64,000 nucleotides of DNA from Reticulitermes lucifugus. Lineage: Eukaryota; Arthropoda; Insecta; Blattodea; Rhinotermitidae. The DNA is taken from positions 3,977 to 67,976 of the forward strand of contig JAKCWW010000472.1 in the NCBI GenBank assembly GCA_026260175.1. The letters are read 5' to 3'. A model generated the notes under the pieces. The model saw nothing but the letters and a program-made list of their open reading frames with translations, did no database searches and was not told where the DNA came from. This document shows, piece by piece, positions 43,146 to 54,820 of the stretch. A program made the translations under genes and the position numbers. Positions within the stretch are counted from its first letter, which is position 1. Every line of letters starts with the position of its first letter.

Positions 43146-43274
43146 CACACATCTCTTTACCCAACAAATACACCATTTTTGTTTATTATACAATACAACA
43201 TGTCGGACTAGTTTTACTGTAAATTATATTGTATAATAAAAATAGGGTGTATTTGTTGGTTAAAGGGATGTGTG
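43146..43274. mobile_element. MITE with about 48-bp inverted ends
   Basis: The left arm CACACATCTCTTTACCCAAC continues AAATACACCATTTTTG. The right arm ends GTTGGTTAAAGGGATGTGTG. The pair runs through TTATTATACAAT/ATTGTATAATAA with only a few differences. The spacer is about 35 bp. Flanks show no clear duplication. The 105-codon minus frame over it is chance. Confidence 0.8.
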
Positions 43275-43794
43275 ATCGACTAAAAATGCACGGTATGAAT
43301 AATATAATGTTTAATTTTAAAAAATTTTCATCTAATTGATTTCGCTCGTTATGACACGACTCTGTTGTCGGTTGTGGTGGTTTTATCTCATGTCCATTGG
43401 CCGTGTATTTAGTTCTGTCTGTAGTCTGCTTCGAGATTGTTTTTATTAGCATTATTCTTTGTAGTGTTTGTGTTCTTGAACGAATGAAAATTGGCCTAAA
43501 CAAGCGTCTTATTCATTGTCGCTTACTGGAACGTGTATGTAAACGTTTGCGTTGATCATATGTCGTCCCTAAACCAACAAGCTTTTAAGCAAAAGTTTCA
43601 AGGACAAATACGTTTTCCTGTGCACAGCTTTATATCACGAAACGATGATAAACATAAAGTTAAACAGAAAGTTGTCATGTGCTTAATTATGCACAGCGTG
43701 TTAAAGGCGTATGGGGATAGCGAGTGGTCAAGTACACATCCCGACGTTTTACCATCGGGGGAAAGTACTCCCGATAAGGTTGAATAAGAGCTGC
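43275..43794. other. Stretch with no recognised feature
   Basis: The 84-codon frame 43533-43787 has no recognised domain; an antisense frame lies next to it. Confidence 0.4.
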
Positions 43795-43883
43795 GGGGCG
43801 CAAGATCCGTTCTGGATACAATAGAGGAGAGGAAAATCTGTGTCCAGTCGGGAATCGTACCCCAAGTTTCTCGGTCGGTCGAT
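43795..43883 (-). mobile_element. tRNA-headed SINE remnant
   Basis: CGGGAATCGTACCCCAAG is a reverse B-box, and the following TCTCGGTCGGTCGAT could be the A-box side. No body identified. Confidence 0.4.
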
Positions 43884-43950
43884 ATTAGGCGCCACCGTAC
43901 AAAATTTAGTCGCCACGGCGACCTGGTGCGCGGGATTTTTGCACCCCTGG
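43884..43950 (+). mobile_element. hAT MITE D, right-half remnant
   Basis: TTAGGCGCCACCGTACAAAA, TTAGTCGCCACGGCGACCTG and TTTTTGCACCCCTG match the right half of family D. The left half is replaced by the SINE remnant. Confidence 0.7.
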
Positions 43951-44169
43951 ATTAACCCATTAATATTCTGTGTATTTCACGTGTACTTACCATAGCCACG
44001 TACCTAAGCAACGGCATTTGTATTTACTTACAAATTTTTGTTAAATTTTGATCTGTGTGTAAGTTGTGCACGTTTCTGTGTTAAGTTGCATGATGGCTGT
44101 TATGCTTACACATTGAGGTTCAGTGCTGGCAGAACAGCAGCGCCCTTTTCACACTTTAGAATGAACGTA
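43951..44169. other. Short unassigned stretch
   Basis: No feature. Confidence 0.4.
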
Positions 44170-44815
44170 CGAGGGGCGGTACGAGAATAATTCCTCTTAC
44201 TTTTTCTCAGAACCTATAATTACAATTGTAATGAAATTTACGTCTATCAAATTCCTCCTATTTTTTCTCAGAAACTATGATTACAATTGTAATGAAATTT
44301 ACTTATATCATGGGTACATCCTTTACAAAGTTGAGATTATTTTTCCACAAAGTCTCCATTACTAACACACTTTTTACACCTTCGCGTGAAACGCTGTATG
44401 CCGGTCGCGTAAAACTCATTGCTGATACGTCAGAGCTCTTCGCGCACGCCGTGTTTCGGCTCGTCGTCTTCCGCAAAACGGCGTCCTCGAAGTGCATCCT
44501 TCAGGGGGCCAAAAGGATGGAAGTCGGGAGNGGGGGGGGCGCTAAAACGGGACTGTTGGGAGGATGAGGACTTGATTCATCTTCCTGTTTGGCCGATCCC
44601 TCCGAATTCGTTGTTGTAACTTTTCTAGTGTCTGCACATATCGCTCTGAATTGATTGTGGCACCTCTCTTCAAGAATTACATTAACAGGATTCCTTCACT
44701 GCCCCAGAAGACGCTGGTCATGACTTTACCCGCAGAAGTCTGCACCGTGAATTTGTTCTCCCTCGTCCTCGTAGTAAGTACTTCCACACGCAGTTTGCTA
44801 CGACTGAATAACTTA
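44170..44815 (-). mobile_element. Decayed, 5'-truncated mariner with duplicated 3' end
   Basis: Read on the minus strand from 44780, KFTVQTSAGKVMTSVFWGSE and GILLM are followed by FLKRGATINSERYVQTLEKL and QQRIRRDRPNRKMNQVLIL. These are the mariner transposase core region before the second catalytic Asp (HDNARPH in relatives), which is lost by deletion. CVLVMETLWKNN at about 44344-44380 is equivalent to KCVSNGDFVEK near the C-terminus. The plus-strand end CGAGGGGCGGTACGAGAATA after GTA at 44167-44169 may be the terminal repeat. The 3' untranslated part carries a 61-bp tandem duplication (44190-44250, 44251-44311). An ambiguous base and a G run lie near 44531. Confidence 0.8.
44190..44311. repeat. 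61-bp tandem duplication
   Basis: Two units starting ATTCCTC at 44190 and 44251 agree at most positions. Each contains the 14-bp palindrome ATTACAATTGTAAT and AATGAAATTTAC. Confidence 0.9.
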
Positions 44816-45156
44816 AACCTAAATCGTTAGGGAACTGTAAAAGTTTAGTAAATGTTTGAAACATTGCCGGTTACAAAATTTAACACAATATTAAAACCTG
44901 TAATGGGTACAACAGATTCGATACTGAACATCCAAGTGGAATGAACGAATTGTTTTTCAAGACGTATAGAACACTATTTTGCATTGTGACGCCGATGTAC
45001 CCACGGGCCAACAAAACGAATTGTGAATATTGTCGCTGGAGTGTTCTACGTTCTGCAGCAAGGAGCAGATACGTCGGACGATGTAAGCATTTATATGTTA
45101 ATGCCGCAACTTTTTAATTAATTGTGGACATTTTAGTATGTATAATGTATTTTAAT
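44816..45156. other. Stretch with no recognised feature
   Basis: Nothing supported. Confidence 0.4.
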
Positions 45157-45422
45157 GCTGACCCCAGTGGCCGCGCCGTCTAAGGCGTGGGTCTGCGGCC
45201 TCTCGCTTGCTGGGTTTGCGGGTTCGAACCCCTCCGGGGCATGGATGTCTGTCTGTTGTGAGTGTTGTGTGTTGTCAGGTAGAGGTCTGTTCGAAGGGCT
45301 GATCACTCGTCCAGAGGAGTCCTCCCGAGGGTGGTGTGTCTGAGTGTGATCGTGAAGCCTCGATAATGAGGAGGCCCTGGCCCATTAGGGGCTGTTGCGT
45401 CATGGGGGAAAAATGTTTTAAT
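45144..45422 (+). mobile_element. SINE A, full-length reference copy
   Basis: SINE 45157-45411. Its parts in order are GCTGACCCCAGTGGCCGCGC, B-box GCGGGTTCGAACCCCTCC, GGGGCATGGATGTCTGTCTG and GTGAGTGTTGTGTGTTGTCA. Then come GGTAGAGGTCTGTTCGAAGG, TCGTCCAGAGGAGTCCTCCC, the 3' module GAGGAGGCCCTGGCCCATTA with GGGGCTGTTGCGTCATGGGG, and a short A tail. The flanks AATGTATTTTAAT (45144-45156) and AATGTTTTAAT (45412-45422) look like the target duplication. This is the only ungapped plus-strand copy. Confidence 0.9.
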
Positions 45423-45619
45423 TAATGGAGTGCAATAAGTGACTTCATCCGTTCGCTTGAGGACGGTACGGCCGTACCGACACGCATTGCGACTAGGTGT
45501 ACCATATGATGTCGGACACTGTCGTGATTGAATATAACATAGGGTGATAATGGTTCTTTAATATGTTGACCGTTGAAACGCTTAGCAAGGTCGATTGAGA
45601 AGCTAGAAGTACAAACTAA

Positions 45620-45740
45620 ACGTCTGTGAGGAAAATTTGAGAGAACTTTGGGATAAATGTGAGGATTAACATTAAAATAAATCTAAAAAACAGACAGGGG
45701 CGGACTCTTATGGGTGCGATAATGAACTTTCGGGTGGGTG
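45620..45740 (+). mobile_element. Possible LINE tail fragment
   Basis: LWDKCED-H-NKSKK followed in another frame by MGAIMNFRVGV resembles RRRWEDNIKMDLKE...NAVMNFRV of the RTE-like tail. Heavily decayed; tentative. Confidence 0.35.
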
Positions 45741-47696
45741 TGGTAAAATGTGGGGTATATGTTGATCCGCTGAGTGATTGTCAACAATGTAGGTCTCTTT
45801 ACCTAGCGCTTTGAAGAACGGTGGTATCTAGAAATACCACCTGCTTGATATTTAAAAATTTTCATGTTGACTACAAAGTGTACGTCTGTGTGTTTCGTGT
45901 GATCGCAGAATTAACAGCGATCATTTCCCAAAGTAACATTAAACCCTTAATTTGTATAATGAAGACACGTTGTTTTCTAAGAGGTAAGAACTGAGTTTTT
46001 AAATATTAATCGGATTGTCATGCCTCAAATGGCACAGGTTTTGTCTAACAGTATCCGTCTAGTAGCCGACATAGGGTACGTCTGCTTCAGCCGAGCTACA
46101 TTTCTCAAGGGTAAACGAATTCCTCCACAAGAACTAGTTATGTCACACACATTGTCAAAACTTAGCTGCATTTAAAACGCGACGACTGTGTATTATAAAG
46201 TGTCAACTTAGTCGGGAATTGCATTGTATCTTGCGACGTATGCTGGTAGTGTGTATTCAGGTCAGTGTGACAGGGGCACAGCGTTTCGTGACATTACATA
46301 TTAGAAGTAGAACGCGTTAGTCGTCTTACGTACTGTTCCTTTCCCTGTCAGTGTCACAATATATTTCTGGATAAAACTGTTAAAGAAGGAATGACACTCA
46401 TATCAAGAAATTAAAGTCAACGCTAAGAGGATTGGAGTGTCATCCGTGAACTTCATTGCATTCATTGAACATGGCTTTAACACCGATGGCTGCATAATAA
46501 CGAGTACATTTCATATCTTTTGAGTGTTCTCTGTTAGGTCCGCCGTAAGAAACGTGATAATTCTCGGCTGTGGGATTGAACACATCCTGGCCTTCAGCTA
46601 AGACGACAAAATACGTTAGCGTTGGCTCTCCTGTTGTAGTTCAGAAGGCACTGTTTGTGCATTCCACCTTCGCGTTTCGAAAGCAGGAATGGTTTAACCT
46701 AAGACGCCCGCAGTTAGTTAGCTTCTTTGTTTTTTGATAGGGATGAACTGGGAAGAAGATACAACATTTCATCGATATAATCCACCACAGCGTGTTTTGA
46801 AAAGAACAACTTTTTATCTTAGAATTGTAGCGCTGTCTAAGCTGTAGGGGGTCTACTTCAAAACGGAAGGGAGGGTGTACAGAACAACGTTACGTTGAGG
46901 CACCTTCGATTCTTTGCATTCTGATTTATCCACTTAGTCCGTACTGACCCTGTTTTCATTATTCGACGTAGCTGTTTTGGAGAGAAATAATGGTCCATCC
47001 AACTCTCACTGGCTTCACACATTTAATTATATATATTGTACCGGCATTCACAAAATGGAAACACTGCATCAAAACAAAATACTCTTTGCTCGTTCATGGC
47101 CTACTGTGTACGTATATTGCGTAGTTCCTCTATTTCCGCACATAGGCCATATTGTGTATATTTTTACCTTAATTACCTGGCATGCAAATCGCATCTGTGT
47201 GACACCATATTGCTACGTATGTTTAGATCGCTGTTCCTTTAGCTTCTGTGGCTGTGTTCTTTTTGTAATTATGTAGTAAACGGAACGATTTGCGGGGAAA
47301 AAATGTGTTTGAGATTAAATGCGTGTTTTGATTTTTATTACAACTTTCTTCTAGAGCCGTATTAAATCCAAGAATAAATAGCAAGATACGTGTATCATAA
47401 ATTTACGTAGGCTTCATGTAAAGTGTCTGATTTTTGTCACACTTTAACTGAAATCGAATTTGGGCGAACAGATTTGAATCAAAATCCCCAGTACAGAATC
47501 TCACGAAAATACATCCAGTGTAAGAAGGATTATGTACAGGCATTACGAGGCTGATAGTCGCTTTTCAAAGTTGTTTTACAAACGTCCCTAGATGTGAAAT
47601 AACTGAAACAAATAGTGCTATGCAGACGAATTTGATTCACATATATCGGTAAATCCTCGGTGTTACTGGTTTCATGTGTTGTGCACTGCGGACACA
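45741..47696. other. Long stretch with no recognised element
   Basis: Frames at 46977-47276 and elsewhere lack domains. No TIRs or SINE boxes were found. Confidence 0.45.
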
Positions 47697-48155
47697 TTAT
47701 TATTATTATTACTGTTATTATTAATTTCCTTTATGCAGGGTATTTAGAAATATATACCTGGAACAAACCATGTTTCTAGGGTATATAATGTTCCAGCTAT
47801 TCTGTGGTTACAATATATGGTACATGTAATGCTGTTTCCCATGATAAATGTTTTGTATTTGTACGTATTGTACTTTCCGAAGTATGTGCGAAATGCCCTG
47901 TATGGTTGTTTACTGTAATTTCTTGATGTGCTTTCCAGGTATGTTGGTCAGATATTTTCTGAGTGATTTTGAAATGGTTCCGGCTGTCCCCATTATTACT
48001 GGTATCACTTTTGTTTTTACCTTCCACATCGCCTGTATTTCTGTTCTAAGGTCTTTATATTTTAAAATCTTTTCGACCTCTTTTCTTATCACATTTCTAT
48101 CTTATAAAATTATTGTTATTATTATTGCCATAATAATAATAATTATTATTATTAT
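47697..48155. repeat. Two (ATT)n tracts flanking unassigned sequence
   Basis: ATT-type runs lie at 47697-47725 and at 48108-48155 (imperfect, with ATAATAATAATAATTATTAT). Between them the 108-codon plus frame 47848-48174 and its antisense partners have no recognised domain. Confidence 0.6.
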
Positions 48156-48189
48156 AGGGTTTTTAGATATTTAACTGTACTGAATGACC

Positions 48190-48325
48190 GGGCTTCGGCA
48201 GCGATGTTACTCATTTTTATCTAAGCTTTCAGGCTGAGGTTGCCTGGAGCTGTTCCTCCTCCGCGTCAAACGTCTGCACGGCATGGCTCATAATTAAGCA
48301 CAGGGACAACTTTGTTGCGTAGTTG
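48190..48325 (+). mobile_element. SINE E, 3' end
   Basis: GCTTTCAGGCTGAGGTTGCC, TGCACGGCATGGCTCATAAT and CAGGGACAACTTTGTTGC match the E tail (TGCATGGCGTGG...ACTAGGACAACTTTAC). The head is diverged. Confidence 0.5.
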
Positions 48326-51300
48326 TTTTCACAGGTGACACATCTTAATTGTCTGAAGGTTATCTAACAAACAGTTGAAACTTTACTTTTTAGCTCACAG
48401 AAAAAATACTGCGTCTCTGTTGCAACACCAGTCGGTTAATGTTGTTTAAGGACATACTCGTAATTCTTTTTTCCTTTTGAAAACCATGAAAATTAAAAAA
48501 AAATACGTTGCGCATACAAAATGCAGAATTTAGTAATGATAATAGACGTGGTAACTATAGTGTTTTTATTGCCGTGCTGGAAAGGTTTACTGTAAAATGC
48601 TGCTGGCTGCTTTTAGGCCAAGCCGGCGTTTTCTATGAGGCACGAGTGGGTTACACGTTACACACTGTCATGTATGTAAGTACTTACATCATCACTAACT
48701 GTCGTTCCACATTTTAAACGTTCCCAGCCACTTTCGCTTTACCTGCTTTACATGGCAAGTGTCGCCATGTATTCGCAATTTGAAAGCAGGCTATTGTGAA
48801 CTTGACCCGGGATCGGTTTCTTCACTTTTTCTTTTGACCGAACAGGCCAGCACAGCAGTAAGAAGGCTGACATATTCGGTAGGCATCAGCTTGGTTTGGA
48901 ACAAGATACAACTTCCGCAGTCTAAGCTACTAAGAAAGCATTTGCATACCTTTAACAATTTTTTAAAAATATGTGAGGTGTCACAAGACGTGTGTAATAT
49001 TTACATTTTTACCTTCTTTTTGTCGGCAGGACCAAAACATGTAGCTTATCATTACACAAAAATATATAGTCAAGTTGTGTTTGATGGTGGTTTACTAATT
49101 AAGGTAGGTATCCGTTTCGAATCTTCCTAGGAACACAGACTTTCTTGACTGAGGTGAAACCTGGTTTTTGCAAACTTTTTAACTCTTTAACTCAAAGAAG
49201 TGGAGTCCTTTAGAAACTGATAGTCAGTCAGCTAATCAAGAAATTCCCAGCCTTTTATTGCGAGTTTATGGAAAGTTTAGTGCGTGGATTTCCTTACTTC
49301 GGTAATTATCTGGTCTTTCGAACACAACATCTTGGAAACTCTGTCGTTTTCTTTTTAGGGTGAAACGATGGGCAGGACGCCTAGTCATTTGGGTCTTGAC
49401 AAACTGCGTCGATGCAGTGCACCTGTCCCGCTGTCATGTGCTGATGCAGTGGCCGTACGTCGTACATTCCGGTATGAACGCACTCTCGCTGTATTGTTAC
49501 AGCCTTCGATCGTCGTGTTTTGTCGTCCCCTTACGTTATTACCTGAATTCATTCTGATTAAACTCTGCATGAAGGTCCCTCCAGCATTATAATTTACCGA
49601 AAGTGCCAAAATGACGAACGTATGCACATTTAAAGCAGGAGCAACTCTGACACACCAGTATGTGTACGGTCTTGAAAGTTTAAATCATTGACTGTATGTT
49701 TTCCAAATGGGTCTTAACCATTTCACATTCGTAACTATGTGTGCCACGTACATGGTCGTTATTTTAGTTGACCCATTAATTGGTCAGTTCCCTCCGTTGG
49801 TCCAGTTTGCTGTGGGTCGGGTTCCACGCGTTGTAGTTGTTAATATTATGGTTTTACTCGCCATGTTTAAACAAGGCGCTGGAAATGGTTTCCTTCGGCC
49901 CGCAAAACACGCGCCACCTGCGAAACAGCGTTTCCACGTCTGGCGTATTTGACAGCTGGACCAATAATTTTGCATGTTACAAAGAGCCAAGTGAATAATT
50001 GCCGTACTGTTGACACGATTAGTTTATCTGGCAAACATTCACACTCGGGTACACTTGCCAGATGTTTGTCAGGTCATTCTTATCGCGTTTCCACGACTCT
50101 TTTATTTGGCTTGTCGATGTGAGGCGTTCCACGCACGTCACTTGTCTGATTGGCACGTATCAGCGAGGGAAGAACAACAGCATGTCTCGACTTCGTAAGT
50201 AAACAGACGTGTCCGACTGTTTTGGATTGTGTTGACCGCAGTGGGAAACGGACTGGTCGCCGATGTTTGTTACAAGTGCGCCGTTCCCAAAATGTGGCAA
50301 GTATGCACTAGCGACAGACGTTTGTAAAATATGCCAGTCGTGGGAACGCGGGTGGACAAACGCGTTGTTGGTTGCAGGTCGAAGTTCTGCTGGTGAAACT
50401 GAAGACACTACATGCCGAAGGTTTTTTTTTTCAGACCGTCTTCAGCGGAAGATTGTTACTCTACTCTTTGTGCTTTAACTTGCCCCACAAATAAAAACCG
50501 CATGAGTCCAGATGTGGCGAACGCGGAGACGAAATCCTCTGTTCGTTATTGCCACCAAAATACTGTGTAAACAACACATGTAATTAACTGTGTTCATATT
50601 TACCAAATGCTTTATGCCAATTAACGTAAAACCGATATACATACATGTAACTTATATTTTCTATGTGTGTGTTTGTTTGTTTGTTTGTTGTATGTGCGTA
50701 TCTTCATAAAAGAAGCAATACTTTAATGTCAGAGTAAACAGCTGGTGAAGAAAATAGTCCGTTTTAATTGGTACATCAGTACACAAGGCACTTGCGTCAA
50801 ACAACCCACTGGCTTAGTCACTTACCTTGAAAACCTTACTATTACAGTCGGATTCAAAATAGCTGCCACGTTGCATCTGTTCTGTCACCAGCGCACACAT
50901 GCGGGTACTGATGTGAATGGAGATCAGCATTGCAGATATTAAAATATGCATAATTGCATGCTTATTTAATATTAATATTGACTACGTTTGATAACAAGGC
51001 TCCAACCAAATCGTTATAAACGTATAAATCCTGCAAATGCTGTATAATCTGGCTTACAACACATTACAGTGGAAGTCAACAGCACTGAAACAACACAACA
51101 AACACATACGAGTACATACACAGACAACTTCAACTAAGGTTAAAGACACGACAGTCATAGCAACATCCGACTTGCAGATACGTAAGCATCTAACGAATCT
51201 CTACGAAGTTCCGTGCAGTGTTTTCAGAGACTGGAATTTCTTCTGGCAGAGATGATCCTGCGTACTGATATTACCAGAATAAGTGGATCGAACCATTCGT

Positions 51301-51420
51301 ATATTGACAACGCATAAACGAAGACACATTGTCGTCGCGTGAAACTGGAAGAAGACACAACGTTTTGGGCATTTTTACAGCTAGAATGTTGTTGGTACAC
51401 ACGAAGTTAAATAGCAATTG
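48326..51420. other. Long stretch with no certain element
   Basis: Frames at 48759-49130 (123 codons), 49385-49627 (minus) and 50263-50478 have no recognised domain. A small dyad, CTGGCAAACATT...TGCCAGATGTTTGTCA, sits near 50028-50070. A GTTTGTTTGTTTGTTTG tract is at 50668-50688. Confidence 0.45.
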
Positions 51421-51468
51421 AAGTTTACGCCACTGAAGGTTACTAAGTTTACGCCACTGAAGGTTACA
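51421..51468. repeat. 24-bp tandem duplication
   Basis: AAGTTTACGCCACTGAAGGT occurs at 51421 and 51445; the two 24-bp units differ at one position. Very recent. Confidence 0.95.
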
Positions 51469-51509
51469 TAGTAACTTTTATAAAAATTCTAACATGTTAT
51501 CAAGTAGAG

Positions 51510-51775
51510 ATGTAGCCAGTATTGTAACTATGCTGCGGGCTGGACGATCCGGGTTTCGACATCCGGCGCGGGCAAAAGATTTTCCTTTTTTCCAGATCAG
51601 CTGTGGGGCCCACCCAGCCTCCTGTCCAGTGGTTACCGGTGGCTGTTTCCCCGTGGATAAAGCGGACGGGGCGTGAAGCTGAACATATCCACCCAGTGCC
51701 AAGGTTAAGAATGAGCGGACGTCTACCTCCATTCCCCCCTGTGCCTTCGTGGCGTGCATAGGCACCTTTATTTTA
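51510..51775 (+). mobile_element. SINE E-like copy
   Basis: Head TGTAGCCAGTATTGTAACTA with GATCCGGGTTTCGACATCCG as B-box. Then GGCCCACCCAGCCTCCTGTC, CAGTGCCAAGGTTAAGAATG and TGCCTTCGTGGCGTGCATAG, which parallels the AGGTTAATAATGAG...CATGGCGTGG order of SINE E. The tail is (CTTTA)-like. Confidence 0.65.
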
Positions 51776-52968
51776 CTTTACCATGACTCAGAGGAACAAA
51801 TATTCCTAGCAACAGACTGTTGTTATGTGTTTGTATTTAGTACATAGCATCATATCGAAGACTCATTAGAGCCTCGTAGAAGCTGATGTAGTTCCTTGTT
51901 CGATACGCAGGCAAGTTGCTCCAAATCGGATTCATAACCTTCCCTATCGTGACCTCGTCCACTTCCGTAAATGAGGTCGTTGAAACACTTGTGTATTCAG
52001 TACTGCTTCGTGCATGGATGCAAAATGTTGCTGGTTCAGACGTCAGGAAGTGAACACAGCATTGTACGGTACTTGGGCTGAGCTGGAGTGACCTTTTGTG
52101 CAGAAAGTACAAGTGCATTTTCATGTTTCTTGTACGTGTCGTTTTTATAAAATTATGTTTTAAGAATAATCACGTATGTTGCTCCTTTCACCTATGTTTG
52201 TTACTCTGGTTTTGACTTGTACCTGTTTATTTAACATGGCTGTTGGCTTGCATTTATCTTTTCAGAGGTGTCAGATTTTTTAAAGCCATCATTGTTTTTT
52301 TTTTGTAATTTTGCACTAAATATGTCGGCAATATGTGATTCTTTTTTACCTAAACGTATCACTACACGCAATGAAGAAACCTTATGTAAGTGCACACATA
52401 TACATACATGCACACGCATATATTTATACAGTTCCGTATAAAATATCTGTCGCTTTTAAAAGTTGTGAGGCATGTTGATGATGATGATGAATGATGCAGG
52501 CGAACCATGTCGCAGTATATCATGTTATGCAAGTGACCTTTAAGAAGCTGCATGGTTAGTGGCATAAGTAAGTGTGTTAACGACCTTGTATAAATAACAA
52601 CGTCATTAAAAAGTGAAATTTGAAAAATAAGACTGTATTAATTAGGTTTATCTTTCTCGTTGTAGATATTATACGTTGATAGGAAGTAATTTCTTCTTCA
52701 CGTTTTTCCCGTACGGATTAGGCTTGTAGCCTGTTGCAACTTCATCCATCCGCCTTTCCCTCGACGTATCGACACTTCTTCCTTCCGGTTACATTTTAAG
52801 TGTATGTCGTATTCACGCTTCAGACATTCTAGATGCTTGAGATAACAGATTTGACGTGCTTAGTAAAATGTTGTCAATAACTGATTGTATTACATGTACT
52901 ACATAACCACAACATCGAGAGGACTGCACTACGACATAATAAGCAGGGTGACAACAACGGAAAACTAT
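51776..52968. other. Stretch with no certain element
   Basis: A GATGATGATGATGAATGATG tract lies at 52478-52497. The 95-codon minus frame 51837-52124 has no domain. Confidence 0.4.
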
Positions 52969-53282
52969 NNNNNNNNNNNNNNNNNNNNNNNNNNNNNNNN
53001 NNNNNNNNNNNNNNNNNNNNNNNNNNNNNNNNNNNNNNNNNNNNNNNNNNNNNNNNNNNNNNNNNNNNNNNNNNNNNNNNNNNNNNNNNNNNNNNNNNNN
53101 NNNNNNNNNNNNNNNNNNNNNNNNNNNNNNNNNNNNNNNNNNNNNNNNNNNNNNNNNNNNNNNNNNNNNNNNNNNNNNNNNNNNNNNNNNNNNNNNNNNN
53201 NNNNNNNNNNNNNNNNNNNNNNNNNNNNNNNNNNNNNNNNNNNNNNNNNNNNNNNNNNNNNNNNNNNNNNNNNNNNNNNNNN
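52969..53282. other. Assembly gap (N)
   Basis: 314 undetermined bases. Frames drawn across it are meaningless. Confidence 1.
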
Positions 53283-53724
53283 TTTGCACCTTATAATTTG
53301 TGCATTTGTTGGTGTTTTATCTTAAATAATAAAATGCACGGTGAAGTAAAACTTAAGATGTACTACATATGTTCACTTTGTTCGGGTACCTGTATTTTTC
53401 AATTTATCTCGTCTTTCACATGTCATAACTGCTTTTATAAACCTAATTTCGGCTGCCTATTTTACTTATATTCCGCTTTCACTTAACCCACTTTTTCACT
53501 TCTTTACAATAATTTTGATCTAGCCATAACATTTGTCCTGTCGGGATTTCTTCTTCTTTTGATGTACCAACTTGTAGCTTGGAAAGCGTGTAGTTATCTA
53601 TATTTTTACCTTGCTAATAAGGAATATCACCGACAAGGTATTTAAATGTGCAGCGTACTGTGTCACCGAGTCTTCTGTTACAGTTTTTGACGCCCGAAAT
53701 GAAGGGTTATTAAAATGTCTTCAT
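53283..53724. other. Stretch with no recognised feature
   Basis: AT-rich, nothing supported. Confidence 0.4.
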
Positions 53725-54020
53725 GTCTGTCTGTCTGTAAGTAACAACTGGAGAACCGCTGAAGGGATTTTAATAAAAGTTACCAAAAGTTGTCGACATA
53801 TTTAAATTCTGTTAAGTCTGGCAACAATAAAAACGCGTTATGCGAATACCAACATGACAGTCTGCCATTATCTACAGTTTAACTCGCTAAGTGTTGAGTG
53901 GAGCGAAAACTGTTTTGATCAGAAGTTGTAGATAAAAACAAAACGCATTTTATGCCAAGTAGCTTACACGTTCTCCGTAAGATTCACGGTTTTCGAGATA
54001 ATAGTAGAGGAGTGAATGTT
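53725..54020 (+). repeat. Dispersed repeat G, copy 2
   Basis: TGTCTGTCTGTCTGTAAGTA, GAAGGGATTTTAATAAAAGT, AGAAGTTGTAGATAAAAACA and CACGGTTTTCGAGATAATAG are collinear with repeat G at 10476-10810. Confidence 0.5.
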
Positions 54021-54480
54021 ACGCCATGCTACCCTAACGTTTTCTTACAAGGTCCTGTCATGTAAATGCTGTAACGAAATTTTGACAATGTATTCATTGC
54101 GTAGCCTATTCTTGCATCTAGAAACCGAAAGGAACTTGCAGTAATCAAATGCTTCAAAGAGGACGTAGGACCGAAATTATTTACGTTAGAGTTGTTATCG
54201 TCTTTGTAAATTAGTACCGTGGCATTCATGTCAACTGTATTGCGTCATGTGTGACGCGCTAATCAGAATGGTTCGTCATGCTTGGCGTCGTATAGCGTGG
54301 TGTAGCAGTGATGCCATGCCTGTTGTGCAAGGAACCTGCTTCGAATGCCGGACTGCTCTCTTTACTGTGGCATTTAATATTTTACCGCAATTTCGCTGTG
54401 TTAATCTAGGATAAAACATGGAAATACGTCACGATCGTTGTCCATATTCTTGCCTAGTTATCAGTGTGAGATCTGAGGTT
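54021..54480. other. Stretch with a weak tRNA-SINE look-alike
   Basis: GCGTGGTGTAGCAGTGATGCC with CTGCTTCGAATGCCGGACTG at 54294-54350 could be an A-box/B-box pair of an old SINE. Otherwise nothing. Confidence 0.35.
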
Positions 54481-54495
54481 CTTACGACGGTGAAT

Positions 54496-54666
54496 ACTAA
54501 GATTAGGGGTGCACAAATTTTTAAAAAATCTGGGAGTCACCTCAAAATTCTAGGCGCCAGGTGTGTGACACGAAACAAGAGGACCCACAAATATTGGCCA
54601 CCACTGTGCAAGATTCAGTCGCCCAGGCGGCCTGGCGCCCAGGATTTATGCACCCCTTATTAAGAT
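54496..54666 (+). mobile_element. hAT MITE D, with 8-bp duplication, nested in F
   Basis: Element 54504-54658 starts TAGGGGTGCACAAATTTTTA and ends GGATTTATGCACCCCTT. The core reads GTCGCCCAGGCGGCCTGGCG. Flanks actaagat (54496-54503) and attaagat (54659-54666) match at 7 of 8. The duplicated target is the TAAGAT end of a fold-back F element, so D inserted into F. Confidence 0.85.
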
Positions 54667-54820
54667 TACTGTCCTTATGATGTGATGGACACGTACAAGA
54701 GTTTTGGAAGAATCAGCTGCTCCCCGTCTTCACTTCTACCTTGAATATGGAGTTTGCCTATAACATTGATAGCTATCGTGCAGATTTCACGGCATCTCTT
54801 CCAGAAGACCGTAATCTTAA
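54660..54820. mobile_element. Fold-back MITE F copy hit by MITE D
   Basis: The left end TTAAGATTACTGTCCTTATG and right end CCAGAAGACCGTAATCTTAA are inverted. CTTCACTTCTACCTTGAATATGG is the degraded centre. Confidence 0.75.

Noticed and set aside
52813-53325. Long frames over 52813-53289 and 52885-53325
   Set aside because: They are open only because of undetermined bases.
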